From Lachnoclostridium sp. UBA7097 (lineage in GTDB: Bacteria > Bacillota > Clostridia > Lachnospirales > Lachnospiraceae), in contig DKYP01000160.1 in NCBI GenBank assembly GCA_002499945.1, positions 1-31,529 on the forward strand: DNA of 31,529 nt. Direction: 5' to 3'. Under the pieces are notes generated by a model. It had not been told where the DNA came from and did no database searches. It saw only the letters and a list, made by a program, of their open reading frames with translations. Both the position numbers and the translations under genes were made by a program. Of the stretch, positions 24,684-31,529 are shown one piece after another. Every line of letters begins with the position of its first letter. The stretch's first letter is position 1.

Positions 24684-24695
24684 GCATTATAATAA

Positions 24696-24754
24696 TGTGA
24701 AAGATGATTATAGGACAGTAAAGTACACTGTCCAACAATCATTACAATTTCACA
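24696..24754. repeat. Nested long inverted repeat upstream of the macrodomain gene
   Basis: Three nested pairs of arms are visible: TGTGAAA (24696-24702) with TTTCACA (24748-24754), ATGATT (24704-24709) with AATCAT (24737-24742), and GGACAGT (24713-24719) with ACTGTCC (24727-24733). Together they make 20 base pairs with a symmetric 3x3 internal loop and a 7-base apical loop. It could fold as RNA or DNA, or serve as a dimeric protein-binding site. No T-run follows. Confidence 0.7.
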
Positions 24755-24755
24755 A

Positions 24756-24771
24756 AGCGGATTTATCCGCT
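24756..24771. repeat. Perfect 16-bp palindrome just after the nested dyad
   Basis: AGCGGAT (24756-24762), TT and ATCCGCT (24765-24771). It is one base after the nested inverted repeat and 45 bases before the macrodomain start codon, overlapping a weak -10-like TATATT (24771-24776). As a repressor site it would sit across the promoter spacer; as RNA it would be a tight 7-bp hairpin with a two-base turn, which is sterically poor, so DNA binding is favoured. Confidence 0.65.
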
Positions 24772-24815
24772 ATATTATTTGTGTGCCAGCGTCAGCGGCG
24801 GAATGGGGGATTATT

Positions 24816-25667
24816 ATGAAAGGATTAGTAATGACAGGTACAAATAACCAGGAATACAGGTTAGATTATCTTATCGGAAAATTAAAAGAGGAATCTGTAA
24901 GGTATGGCAATATTCCAGTATCTGGTGATTATGGCGGGAAACGCAGGATATTACGTTCACTTATGAATATACGTGTGCCAGGGGAAATACCAGAAGATAT
25001 TTTAACCATACAGGATGAATTTTTGGAAAATGAAGCAAAGGAAAAAGGAATTGTAACGCTGGACAGTATTCCAAGCATAAAGGAACAGTATGCAAGTACA
25101 AATATCTGGGCGGATAAATTGTCTATATGGCAAGGGGATATTACAAGGTTAAAAACCGGCGCAATTGTAAATGCAGCAAACTCACAGATGTTAGGGTGTT
25201 TTGTTCCATGCCACAGATGTATTGATAATGCAATCCACAGTGCAGCAGGTATGCAGCTCCGGGAAGAGTGCAGCCATATTATGGATAAAAAAAGGGCAGA
25301 TTATGGAAAGGATTATGAAGAACCTGTAGGCAGGGCGGTTATTACAAAGGGATACAACCTCCCGGCAGAGTACGTTATCCATACGGTTGGGCCAATTGTA
25401 ATGCATGGATTATCAGAAGCCTTGTGCAAAGATTTACAGAACTGCTATTATAGTGTACTGGATTGTGCAGCAGAACATAAAATCAGGAGTGTAGCCTTTT
25501 GCTGTATTTCTACAGGTGAGTTCCATTTTCCAAACAAAGAAGCTGCGGATATAGCTGTCAGGACGGTTACAGGTTTCCTGGAGCAATATCCGGATACATT
25601 CGACAGGATTATTTTTAATGTTTTTAAAGAAACAGACAAAGAACTGTATGAGGAAAGGTTAATGTAA
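24816..25667 (+). CDS. Zinc-type macrodomain protein (protein-ADP-ribose hydrolase)
   Basis: This 283-residue cytoplasmic protein is predicted to remove ADP-ribose from proteins. Residues 1-90 are a helical N-terminal region typical of the zinc-dependent bacterial subgroup. The macrodomain follows from about 100, with 'IWQGDITRLKTGAIVNAANS' and 'GCFVPCHRCIDNAIH', which carries Cys128, His133 and Cys135, the likely zinc site. 'CISTGEFHFPNKEAADIA' forms the phosphate-binding loop. The start is the ATG at 24816 with GGGGGA upstream; another in-frame ATG at 24831 with AAAGGA is possible, and a GTG at 24783 is not supported. No sirtuin-type transferase or lipoyl-carrier gene, often linked to this group, is nearby. 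The next gene follows after 41 bases. Confidence 0.92.
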   Translation: MKGLVMTGTNNQEYRLDYLIGKLKEESVRYGNIPVSGDYGGKRRILRSLMNIRVPGEIPEDILTIQDEFLENEAKEKGIVTLDSIPSIKEQYASTNIWADKLSIWQGDITRLKTGAIVNAANSQMLGCFVPCHRCIDNAIHSAAGMQLREECSHIMDKKRADYGKDYEEPVGRAVITKGYNLPAEYVIHTVGPIVMHGLSEALCKDLQNCYYSVLDCAAEHKIRSVAFCCISTGEFHFPNKEAADIAVRTVTGFLEQYPDTFDRIIFNVFKETDKELYEERLM

Positions 25668-25708
25668 CCAGTGCCAGAAGGGGACGCCAGGGGGTATAAG
25701 GAGAAAAA

Positions 25709-26758
25709 ATGCAGGATATTAATAAGGATAATATAATTTGCAGGCACGGTGGTGATATTTACAATAATAAAGTTATATATGATTTTTCAGTAAATACAAA
25801 TCCCCTGGGGATGCCGCCGCTTGTTAAACAGAAATTAGCAGAGAACATGGATATGTTTGAAAAATATCCGGATATACAGTGTGGAAGGCTCCGGGAAGAA
25901 ATTTCATTAAAAGAAAATATTGATAAAGAAAATATATTGTGCGGAAACGGGGCTTCTGAAATATTCCGCATTATTGCAGACGCCATAAAGCCGCATAAAG
26001 CAATGGTAACAGCCCCGGCATTTTCTGGATATGAATATGCTTTAAGGGCAGCAGGAGCTAAAGTGGAATATTATTATCTTGAAGAAAAGAAGGATTTTGT
26101 AACAGGCATGGATATACTGGACAAAATCCCCACAGACTGTGATATTATCTTTCTTTGCAGCCCGTGCAACCCTTCAGGAAGGATTATTATCAAAAAAGTA
26201 TTTCTTGAAGTGCTGTCATATTGTGAAAGCAATAATATTTATCTTGTAGCAGATGAGTGTTTTCTGGGATTTATGCCAGATTATGAAGAATTAAGCATGA
26301 AAAGTGAAATACAAAGCAATTACCTTATAATAGTTAATGCCTTTACAAAACTATACGCAATGGCAGGCCTCCGGCTTGGCTGGTGTGCATGTGGCAATAA
26401 AGTGCTGCTTGCAAAGATGCAGCGGATGCAGCCGGAATGGAGTGTATCTGTCCCGGCACAGATTGCAGGCATTTATGCGCTAAAAGATAAAGATTATATT
26501 ATAAAGACAAGAAAACTAATTGCCAGTGAAAGAATTAAAATGGCAGGATTTCTTGAATCCAGGGGAATAAAAGTATTTCCATCAGATGCTAATTTTTTAC
26601 TTGTCAAAAGCAGTATTAACCTTTATAAAAAACTCCTTGTAAAGCAGGTATTAATACGGGATTGCAGTAACTTTAAGGGGCTTATGGATGGATTTTACAG
26701 GATTGCCATAAGGACAGAGGAAGAAAATAATGCCCTTATAAAACTTCTGGACATTTAG
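25709..26758 (+). CDS. cobD: CobD-like PLP-dependent enzyme (threonine-phosphate decarboxylase / histidinol-phosphate aminotransferase type)
   Basis: This 349-residue cytoplasmic fold-type I PLP enzyme opens with 'CRHGGDIY' and 'DFSVNTNPLGMP', features that favour CobD (L-threonine-O-3-phosphate decarboxylase, making the aminopropanol arm of cobalamin) over HisC. 'GNGASEIFRII' binds the PLP phosphate, 'SPCNPSGRI' and 'VADECFLGF' hold the cofactor ring, and Lys214 in 'NAFTKLYAMAGLRLGW' forms the Schiff base. TAAGGAG precedes the ATG. No other cobalamin gene is in the window, so it is an orphan; a related aminotransferase function cannot be excluded. It is probably co-transcribed with the macrodomain gene. 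Confidence 0.85.
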   Translation: MQDINKDNIICRHGGDIYNNKVIYDFSVNTNPLGMPPLVKQKLAENMDMFEKYPDIQCGRLREEISLKENIDKENILCGNGASEIFRIIADAIKPHKAMVTAPAFSGYEYALRAAGAKVEYYYLEEKKDFVTGMDILDKIPTDCDIIFLCSPCNPSGRIIIKKVFLEVLSYCESNNIYLVADECFLGFMPDYEELSMKSEIQSNYLIIVNAFTKLYAMAGLRLGWCACGNKVLLAKMQRMQPEWSVSVPAQIAGIYALKDKDYIIKTRKLIASERIKMAGFLESRGIKVFPSDANFLLVKSSINLYKKLLVKQVLIRDCSNFKGLMDGFYRIAIRTEEENNALIKLLDI

Positions 26759-26798
26759 GAAACATCGTTTTCGTATTTACAAATTCCTTAAAAAAGTC

Positions 26799-26844
26799 AA
26801 GACAGCCATTAATTCATTTCTTATAATTATAATGCAACGTTGCA
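26799..26844 (+). promoter_or_regulatory. Promoter with perfect TGCAACGTTGCA palindrome before the AraC-fusion gene
   Basis: AAGACA (26799-26804), a 17-bp spacer and TATAAT (26822-26827) make a plausible sigma-A promoter. The perfect 12-bp palindrome TGCAACGTTGCA (26833-26844) lies right at the expected transcript start. A central CG and TGCAA half-sites resemble LacI-family operators, but it differs from the operator at 13243 and 22519, so a different regulator is likely. Confidence 0.7.
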
Positions 26845-26880
26845 AATATAAGTTAAAACCAGAATCAGAAGGAGTTCCTT

Positions 26881-28347
26881 ATGGGTTATCCAGTATATAC
26901 TATGTCGGTTGTATGTTATATAGAAGCCAATATAATGAATGGGAAGTTTGATTATGCAAGGTTAGAGAAAAATATTGGATTTTCTATGTCATATATACGT
27001 GAAATATTCCGCAATGACATGGGCTGCCCTCTTGCAGAATATATAAGGACAAGGCGTATAAAATGTTCTGCGCTGGATTTAGTTAATTCAGATAAAACAA
27101 TTCTTGAAATTGCATATAAATATGGATTTAATAATCCAGAAACATATACAAGGGCATTTTATAAAATTGCAGGCATTACGCCAAGTAAATTCCGCAGGGA
27201 AAAATTAATTGCAGGAAAGGAAAAAATATTTCCGGGTGTATACAGTATTGGGATTCTGGAAAGAAAAGAGCAGAGGAGTGATATTCATATGGCAGAAGAT
27301 TTCCAGAAGGAAAATGACAGCACTATTTTATATGGTGTGCCTAAAATATTTTATGGTGCATATGGAGGAGGTACGCCATACCCAATATGCCTTAAAGCGT
27401 GTTCAGAGTATCTTGGCGACAGTTTAAAATATTATTTTACAATGGCATCATGCGGGGCAGCTTTCAGGCTTGTATGGAATACAAAGAACTGGGATTTAAG
27501 CAATGTTGATATTTACCATACTTTTGAAGAAAGTAATAAAGTTTATGGTATTGGTGCAAAGGCTTTAGGAAGGGAATTTTCTTTTCTTGGAAGGGAAAAG
27601 GATACAACAAAAGAAGAGTTTATTTCTTTTACCAGGAAACATATAGATGAAGGCTATCCCTGTATTGCTTTAGGGATTATAGGACCGCCGGAAGCATGTA
27701 TAATTACAGGATACCGCAAGGGAGGCAATGAACTTCTTGGCTGGAATTTCTTCCAGAATGACCAGGAATTTGCTTCTGGTATTAAAATTGATGAAAGTGG
27801 TTATTTTATATGTGATAACTGGTGGGAAAATACAGATACGCAGGCTGTTATGTGTATAGGTGCAGTTGACGGGGAAAAGTTTACACAAGAAGATATTATT
27901 GCAAATGCCATAAAAGCATTATCTGGAAGAATGGACTGTGGTTATGCCAAGGGAATAGAAGCATATGACGCATGGCGTGAGGCACTGGAAGATGAAAGTA
28001 ACTTTTCTGTAAATGGCAATTATACACTTTTATTTGAGAAAATGCTGTGCCAGAGTGATGCCATGAACTGTCTTGCTGATGGAAGGAATAATGCAGCTTT
28101 GTACTTTGAAGAACTGGCAGGGACAAATGATAGCGGGAAGAATAATTATAAAAAGGTTTCAGGATTATTCAGGAAATGCAGTAATACAATTTTAGAAATG
28201 CAGGCTTTGTATAATATTGGTGAAGCAGGAATGGACGGAATGTTAAAAAAGCTGGCAGATAAGGAAATAAGAAAGAAAACCTGTGAATTAATTAAAATAG
28301 CGCAAAGTGCAGATAAAGAAGCATTAGAAATTATGAAAACTTTATAA
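26881..28347 (+). CDS. AraC-type DNA-binding domain fused to a large papain/BtrH-like domain
   Basis: This is a 488-residue cytoplasmic protein. Residues about 8-107 form an AraC double helix-turn-helix at the N-terminus, the reverse of the usual order, with 'MSYIREIFRNDMGCPLAEYI' and 'IAYKYGFNNPETYTRAF'. After a linker, residues about 140-360 resemble the papain-like (C39/BtrH N-terminal) fold: 'YGGGTPYPICLKACSEYLGD', 'MASCGAAFRLVW' (Cys191), 'GPPEACIITGYRKGGNELLG' and 'SGYFICDNWWEN'. Residues 370-488 are helical. Papain-like domains in such fusions may be sensors rather than proteases; I cannot confirm a catalytic triad. AGAAGGAG precedes the ATG. A TGCAACGTTGCA palindrome lies at the promoter. 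Confidence 0.8.
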   Translation: MGYPVYTMSVVCYIEANIMNGKFDYARLEKNIGFSMSYIREIFRNDMGCPLAEYIRTRRIKCSALDLVNSDKTILEIAYKYGFNNPETYTRAFYKIAGITPSKFRREKLIAGKEKIFPGVYSIGILERKEQRSDIHMAEDFQKENDSTILYGVPKIFYGAYGGGTPYPICLKACSEYLGDSLKYYFTMASCGAAFRLVWNTKNWDLSNVDIYHTFEESNKVYGIGAKALGREFSFLGREKDTTKEEFISFTRKHIDEGYPCIALGIIGPPEACIITGYRKGGNELLGWNFFQNDQEFASGIKIDESGYFICDNWWENTDTQAVMCIGAVDGEKFTQEDIIANAIKALSGRMDCGYAKGIEAYDAWREALEDESNFSVNGNYTLLFEKMLCQSDAMNCLADGRNNAALYFEELAGTNDSGKNNYKKVSGLFRKCSNTILEMQALYNIGEAGMDGMLKKLADKEIRKKTCELIKIAQSADKEALEIMKTL

Positions 28348-28371
28348 GCATATATCTGGTAAAGTTATATA

Positions 28372-28437
28372 AAAACCATAGAAGTGGCGGTGCATTACAC
28401 CTGCACCGCCAGAAGTTAATAATTCCCAGATGGTTTT
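28372..28437. terminator. Two-tier bidirectional terminator between convergent genes
   Basis: The inner stem TGGCGGTGCA (28385-28394) with TGCACCGCCA (28402-28411) is a perfect 10-bp GC-rich hairpin. The outer arms AAAACCAT (28372-28379) and ATGGTTTT (28430-28437) pair over 8 bp. On the minus strand the inner hairpin is followed by a T-rich run; on the plus strand the outer arm provides TTTT. It fits termination of both the AraC-fusion gene and the BlaR1-like gene. Confidence 0.8.
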
Positions 28438-28442
28438 AGATT

Positions 28443-30365
28443 TTATTGGTTTTCTTTAGGAAACAGCGGATGGTAAATAATGTCTTTTTTATTTTCTGGT
28501 TCTTTTCCGCTATACTCAAAATACTGGCAGTCACCTATAATACCATTGCTTTCATATATCTGGCAGGTATTTTTTTCCTTCCCGTCAATGTAACTGGTAT
28601 ATTTTGTAGTATCTGCATTGAATAAATCCAGTGAACGGTCTTTCCAGATACCATTCTTTTTCTTGTAATCCCTTATTTCCAGTGTGCCAGATAAAGTGTC
28701 AAATATATAAAGCTTATTTTGGCGCATTGGTTCCAGGTAAACTTTAGTCCCGTCTTTTGAAGCGGCTATTGAACAGTAATTATCGCCCTGGGTATAGTTA
28801 CAGCCAATATATTCAAGGTCTAAAGACTGTAAAATCTGTCCGGATGCTTTGTCATGTACAAATAATCCAAAATAGCCCCCAAAAATTATTTTTTCTGTAT
28901 CTACATAATACAACCTTACACCATCAGCACCTGAATTTTCATTTAAATCCACTAAAGCCGGCTTTGCTTCCACGGCTGCGGAATAAACATCTGGCATATT
29001 CTGTGCTGCTGGTTCAAATACTGTGCCATTTTTTATTTCCATTCCAAAACGTGTGTCTGTCAGTGTAACGGGTGAAGAAGCATCTGCAACAAAAGATAAT
29101 GTATTCCCGCTTCCTTTTTCAAAAGTATAATGGAACTGCCCGTCATCTGTAGTAAGTAAAATTTTATTATCCTCTTCTTTATAATAACCATATGGCATAT
29201 AGGAAGAAAGTATATCATAAGTAAATGAGAAAGTTTTACTTCTGGTATCAAAACTTAAAGCTGGAAGTGATGCATTTAAAACATCTTTCATGGATGCATC
29301 TTTTCTTGCTATATAAGAACTGGCCAATTCTATTTTTTCTTCCACCTGTCCCTGGGTTATCTTAGTGTCTGCCACATTCCCTTCTGCCTTTGGTTCTTCA
29401 GGGTTTGCCAGAAAACATGCAGATATAATAATGCCTGCTAAAAATACAATGGATGTCAATATAAATGATGGTTTTTTAAATTTTTTCACACGTACCACCC
29501 TTTCTTTTATTCTTGTTTCCCCAAAAGACAATGGGGATACATTAAAGTTATTTCTTCCTGTGCTACAATTTAAAAGAGTAAGCAAATACTCCTTTTTCTC
29601 TTGTGTACCCATAAGCAGGACAGCTTTTTCATCACAGGCAAATTCAATATCCCTGCATAAAAGGATATAAGAAACCCAGACCAGAGGATGGAACCAGTAT
29701 ACAGACAATACCAGAAAAGCTATGGTTTTTAATATATGGTCTTTTCTTGCCAGATGGGCATGTTCATGGGCAAGGATATAACCAAGCTGTTTATTATCTA
29801 TATGGTATGGAATATAAATCCTTGGTCTTGCAAGCCCTAGTATAAATGGGGAGTTTACAAATTCACTTTGCCATATATTCCCTGATAAATGTGTTGCAGT
29901 ACATACCCTTCCCCGTATATTTATATTGCTTATAACCAGATAAGACAGCATAATTATTATGCCGGTAATCCATATAATTGTAAAAATACTGGTAATATTG
30001 GTTTCTGGTTTTATATGGCTATGCTTGCCATTGTATGCTTTATTTACAGAATCTGGCTGTTTATCATTACTTTTGGATTTTATGCCTTCTTCTGGCAGTT
30101 TATTATTTGCTTGTACAAAATCATTTCCATTTTCCATAGTAATGTTTCCTGTATTAACAGATAAAATTGTGGTCTGTGCAGGAACCAGGCTTATGGGGCT
30201 TTCAATATTTAAAGGGCATATAAGCTTAAGCCCGGCTATAATCCATAAAAAGCATATAATCCACTTTGGGGCTTTCCGGAAAATTAACCTGAAAAGCATT
30301 ACAGCCAGGATAATCCAGCTTGCATTTATACCCATTGATAATATCTTTACAAAAATATCCTGCAT
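28443..30365 (-). CDS. BlaR1/MecR1-type M56 membrane metalloprotease with a non-beta-lactam-like sensor
   Basis: This is a 640-residue membrane sensor-protease predicted to activate genes by destroying the BlaI-type repressor encoded just upstream. The N-terminus has several membrane segments. The zinc protease site is His200-Glu201-x-x-His204 ('AHEHAHLARKDH'), with Glu241 in 'DIEFACDEKAV' as the likely third ligand. A further membrane segment lies at about 297-320. The extracellular C-terminus (about 325-640) does not show the SxxK, SxN and KTG set of penicillin-binding sensors. It has a lipocalin-like stretch ('YYKEEDNKILLTTDDG') and a region like one propeller blade ('YFGLFVHDKASGQILQSL'). 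The signal it detects is therefore unknown. AGGAGG precedes the ATG, 30 bases after the repressor stop. Confidence 0.9.
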   Translation of the reverse strand: MQDIFVKILSMGINASWIILAVMLFRLIFRKAPKWIICFLWIIAGLKLICPLNIESPISLVPAQTTILSVNTGNITMENGNDFVQANNKLPEEGIKSKSNDKQPDSVNKAYNGKHSHIKPETNITSIFTIIWITGIIIMLSYLVISNINIRGRVCTATHLSGNIWQSEFVNSPFILGLARPRIYIPYHIDNKQLGYILAHEHAHLARKDHILKTIAFLVLSVYWFHPLVWVSYILLCRDIEFACDEKAVLLMGTQEKKEYLLTLLNCSTGRNNFNVSPLSFGETRIKERVVRVKKFKKPSFILTSIVFLAGIIISACFLANPEEPKAEGNVADTKITQGQVEEKIELASSYIARKDASMKDVLNASLPALSFDTRSKTFSFTYDILSSYMPYGYYKEEDNKILLTTDDGQFHYTFEKGSGNTLSFVADASSPVTLTDTRFGMEIKNGTVFEPAAQNMPDVYSAAVEAKPALVDLNENSGADGVRLYYVDTEKIIFGGYFGLFVHDKASGQILQSLDLEYIGCNYTQGDNYCSIAASKDGTKVYLEPMRQNKLYIFDTLSGTLEIRDYKKKNGIWKDRSLDLFNADTTKYTSYIDGKEKNTCQIYESNGIIGDCQYFEYSGKEPENKKDIIYHPLFPKENQ

Positions 30366-30395
30366 AACTTTCCTCCTGTAAATATCCTGGATTAT

Positions 30396-30749
30396 TTAAT
30401 CCTTCTCAATAATTTTCCTTATATCCTCTATTTCTTTTTCGGACAGTTTTTCATGCCTTCCGAAAGCAGTAATAAATGCAGGGAGTGAACCTTCAAAAGT
30501 CTTTTCTACCATATCACCTATTTCTGCTTCTTGTATTTCTTCTTTTGAAACAAGCGAAGAAACAATAGTATTTTCGTTCTTTAACACTCCACGTTCTGAC
30601 AGCCTTTTTATTACAGTATAAACCGTTGTACTTTTCCATCCAAGCTTTTCACCACAAAGCTTCACAAGTTCCCGGCTCTTTATGGGTTCATTTTCCCATA
30701 AAAGCAGGCAGAACCTGTATTCACTTTCAAAGATTTTAGGTGTTTCCAT
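30396..30749 (-). CDS. BlaI/MecI/CopY-family repressor
   Basis: This 117-residue cytoplasmic DNA-binding protein has an N-terminal winged helix (about residues 5-75) with the family motif 'LGWKSTTVYTVIKRLSERGV' and a C-terminal dimerisation helix region. The segment 'SLPAFITAF' (about residues 88-96) lies near where BlaR1-type proteases cut the repressor in characterised systems. AAAGGGGGAAG precedes the ATG. It is the first gene of a two-gene unit with the M56 protease and is probably autoregulated through the cluster of dyads at 30773-30839. Copper or cell-envelope stress are alternatives to beta-lactams as the signal. Confidence 0.93.
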   Translation of the reverse strand: METPKIFESEYRFCLLLWENEPIKSRELVKLCGEKLGWKSTTVYTVIKRLSERGVLKNENTIVSSLVSKEEIQEAEIGDMVEKTFEGSLPAFITAFGRHEKLSEKEIEDIRKIIEKD

Positions 30750-30772
30750 TATGCTTCCCCCTTTTGTTCTGG

Positions 30773-30839
30773 TCTAATGCATTAGAGTAATTATACTCTA
30801 CCATATTAGAGTCATATTGTCAATACTAATATTATTAGT
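30773..30839 (-). promoter_or_regulatory. BlaI-type promoter with a cluster of operator dyads
   Basis: On the minus strand, TTGACA (30823-30818), a 17-bp spacer and TAGAGT (30800-30795) form the promoter. Dyads cover it: TCTAATGCATTAGA (30773-30786, perfect), TAGAGTA-ATTA-TACTCTA (30783-30800), ACTCTA with TAGAGT (30795-30812), and ACTAATA-T-TATTAGT (30825-30839, perfect). The half-sites are related (CTCTAAT/CTAATA), so several repressor dimers could bind side by side over the -10 and -35 boxes. Confidence 0.82.
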
Positions 30840-30848
30840 GGACTGGTA

Positions 30849-30886
30849 ATTTGCCATTTGAAATTTATGTGGCAAATCTGTATAAT
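30849..30886 (+). promoter_or_regulatory. Promoter and overlapping dyad for the MATE transporter
   Basis: TTGAAA (30858-30863), a 17-bp spacer and TATAAT (30881-30886) give a good sigma-A promoter in the plus direction. Arms ATTTGCCA (30849-30856) and TGGCAAAT (30870-30877), 21 bp centre to centre, flank the -35 box. This suits a dimeric repressor or activator different from BlaI. Confidence 0.8.
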
Positions 30887-30921
30887 TTAGTTAAAATATA
30901 ACTGAAGAGGAGTGTATTGTA

Positions 30922-31529
30922 TTGGAACAAAAGAATATAGAAAATAATAGGGATAACCCATTGGGTGTGCTGCCTGTAGGCAGGCTTTTAATTAAATTTG
31001 CAGTACCAAGCATTATTGCAATGCTTGTAAGTGCACTTTATAATATTGTTGACCAGTTCTTTATAGGGAGAAGTGTCGGGAATCTTGGAAATGCTGCTAC
31101 TAATATAGCATTTCCATTGTCGATTACATGTATTGCCATAGCACTGCTTTTTGGCATAGGAGGGGCATCATCTTTTAACCTTTCAATGGGGGCAGGGGAT
31201 AATAAAACTGCTGCATATTATATTGGAAATGCAGCAACCATGCTTTTTGTGCTTGGAACACTTCTATGTATATTTACACAAATATTTATGGCACAATTAA
31301 TGGAATTTTTTGGTTCTCCTTCTGATGTAATGGATTATGCAGTGACATATACAAGAATTACATCTATAGGATTTCCGTTTCTTATATTTACAACGGGCGG
31401 CGGCCATCTTATAAGGGCAGACGGAAGCCCTGCAATGACTATGGTGTGTAATATGGCAGGGGCAGTTATTAATACAATACTTGATGCAATATTTGTATTT
31501 GGATTTAAAATGGGTATGGCAGGGGCAGC
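30922..31529 (+). CDS. MATE-family efflux transporter (partial, cut by window end)
   Basis: The visible part is 202 codons of an open frame that runs off the window. It encodes 'GRLLIKFAVPSIIAMLVSAL' and 'YNIVDQFFIGRSVG', then 'FGIGGASSFNLSMGAGD' and 'IGFPFLIFTTGGGHLIRADG', the standard start of DinF/NorM-like MATE proteins. These export drugs or metabolites with sodium or proton exchange. The start is most likely the TTG at 30922, with GAGGAG 9 bases upstream; no in-frame ATG fits and the encoded residues before the first membrane segment match family length. The gene is transcribed away from the BlaI-type repressor. Confidence 0.88.
   Translation, partial: MEQKNIENNRDNPLGVLPVGRLLIKFAVPSIIAMLVSALYNIVDQFFIGRSVGNLGNAATNIAFPLSITCIAIALLFGIGGASSFNLSMGAGDNKTAAYYIGNAATMLFVLGTLLCIFTQIFMAQLMEFFGSPSDVMDYAVTYTRITSIGFPFLIFTTGGGHLIRADGSPAMTMVCNMAGAVINTILDAIFVFGFKMGMAGA

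Overview
The window looks like chromosomal DNA from a low-GC gut-type Firmicute, most likely a Lachnospiraceae member (Roseburia/Butyrivibrio/Eubacterium-like). The reasons are AT-rich DNA with strong AGGAGG-type ribosome binding sites, textbook sigma-A promoters, many methyl-accepting chemotaxis proteins and secreted multidomain glycanases, and a sugar ABC importer without its own ATPase. Taxonomy is inferred from style only; no rRNA or other marker gene is present. I saw no tRNA, rRNA, CRISPR array, insertion sequence or prophage, and no gene-free stretch exceeds about 210 bases.

Layout. (1) 90-4050: a BspA-like leucine-rich-repeat lipoprotein and two tandem paralogous secreted proteins of unknown function, closed by a strong terminator (4110-4138). 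(2) 4158-13196: a sensing and housekeeping run with a methyl-accepting chemotaxis protein (MCP), a stand-alone HPt protein, a Dabb protein, a GreA/GreB-family factor, a second MCP, a DUF1275 membrane protein, 4-alpha-glucanotransferase MalQ, and an AAA-like ATPase fused to a PD-(D/E)XK nuclease-like domain, ending at a terminator (13157-13195). (3) 13206-24608: a glycan-utilisation locus with an AraC-family activator, a lipoprotein solute-binding protein, two MalF/MalG-like permeases, a TraX-like membrane protein, a large modular GH53 endo-beta-1,4-galactanase, an unassigned cytoplasmic protein with a possible carbohydrate-enzyme fold, and a tiny zinc-ribbon protein overlapping its 3' end. (4) 24640-28437: structured intergenic DNA, a zinc-type macrodomain hydrolase, a CobD-like PLP enzyme, and an AraC-type DNA-binding domain fused to a large papain/BtrH-like domain. 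(5) 28443-31529: a BlaI/BlaR1-type repressor and membrane-protease pair on the minus strand, divergent from a MATE transporter cut by the window end.

How they may work together. The galactan locus appears to have two layers of control. A LacI-type operator with a 14-base identical core lies just downstream of perfect -35/-10 promoters for both the AraC-family regulator and the unassigned 613-residue protein. Directly repeated AraC-type half-sites exactly 21 bp apart precede the promoter of the solute-binding protein. The LacI-family protein itself is not in the window. GH53 outside the cell would cut galactan, the importer would take up the oligosaccharides using an ATPase encoded elsewhere, and cytoplasmic enzymes would finish the job. 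MalQ nearby leaves an alternative maltodextrin substrate possible for the importer.

The best leads for something undescribed are the 613-residue protein with its overlapping zinc-ribbon partner, the AraC-papain-like fusion, the nested dyads in front of the macrodomain gene, the paired secreted paralogs, and a BlaR1-type sensor whose extracellular domain does not look like a beta-lactam receptor.
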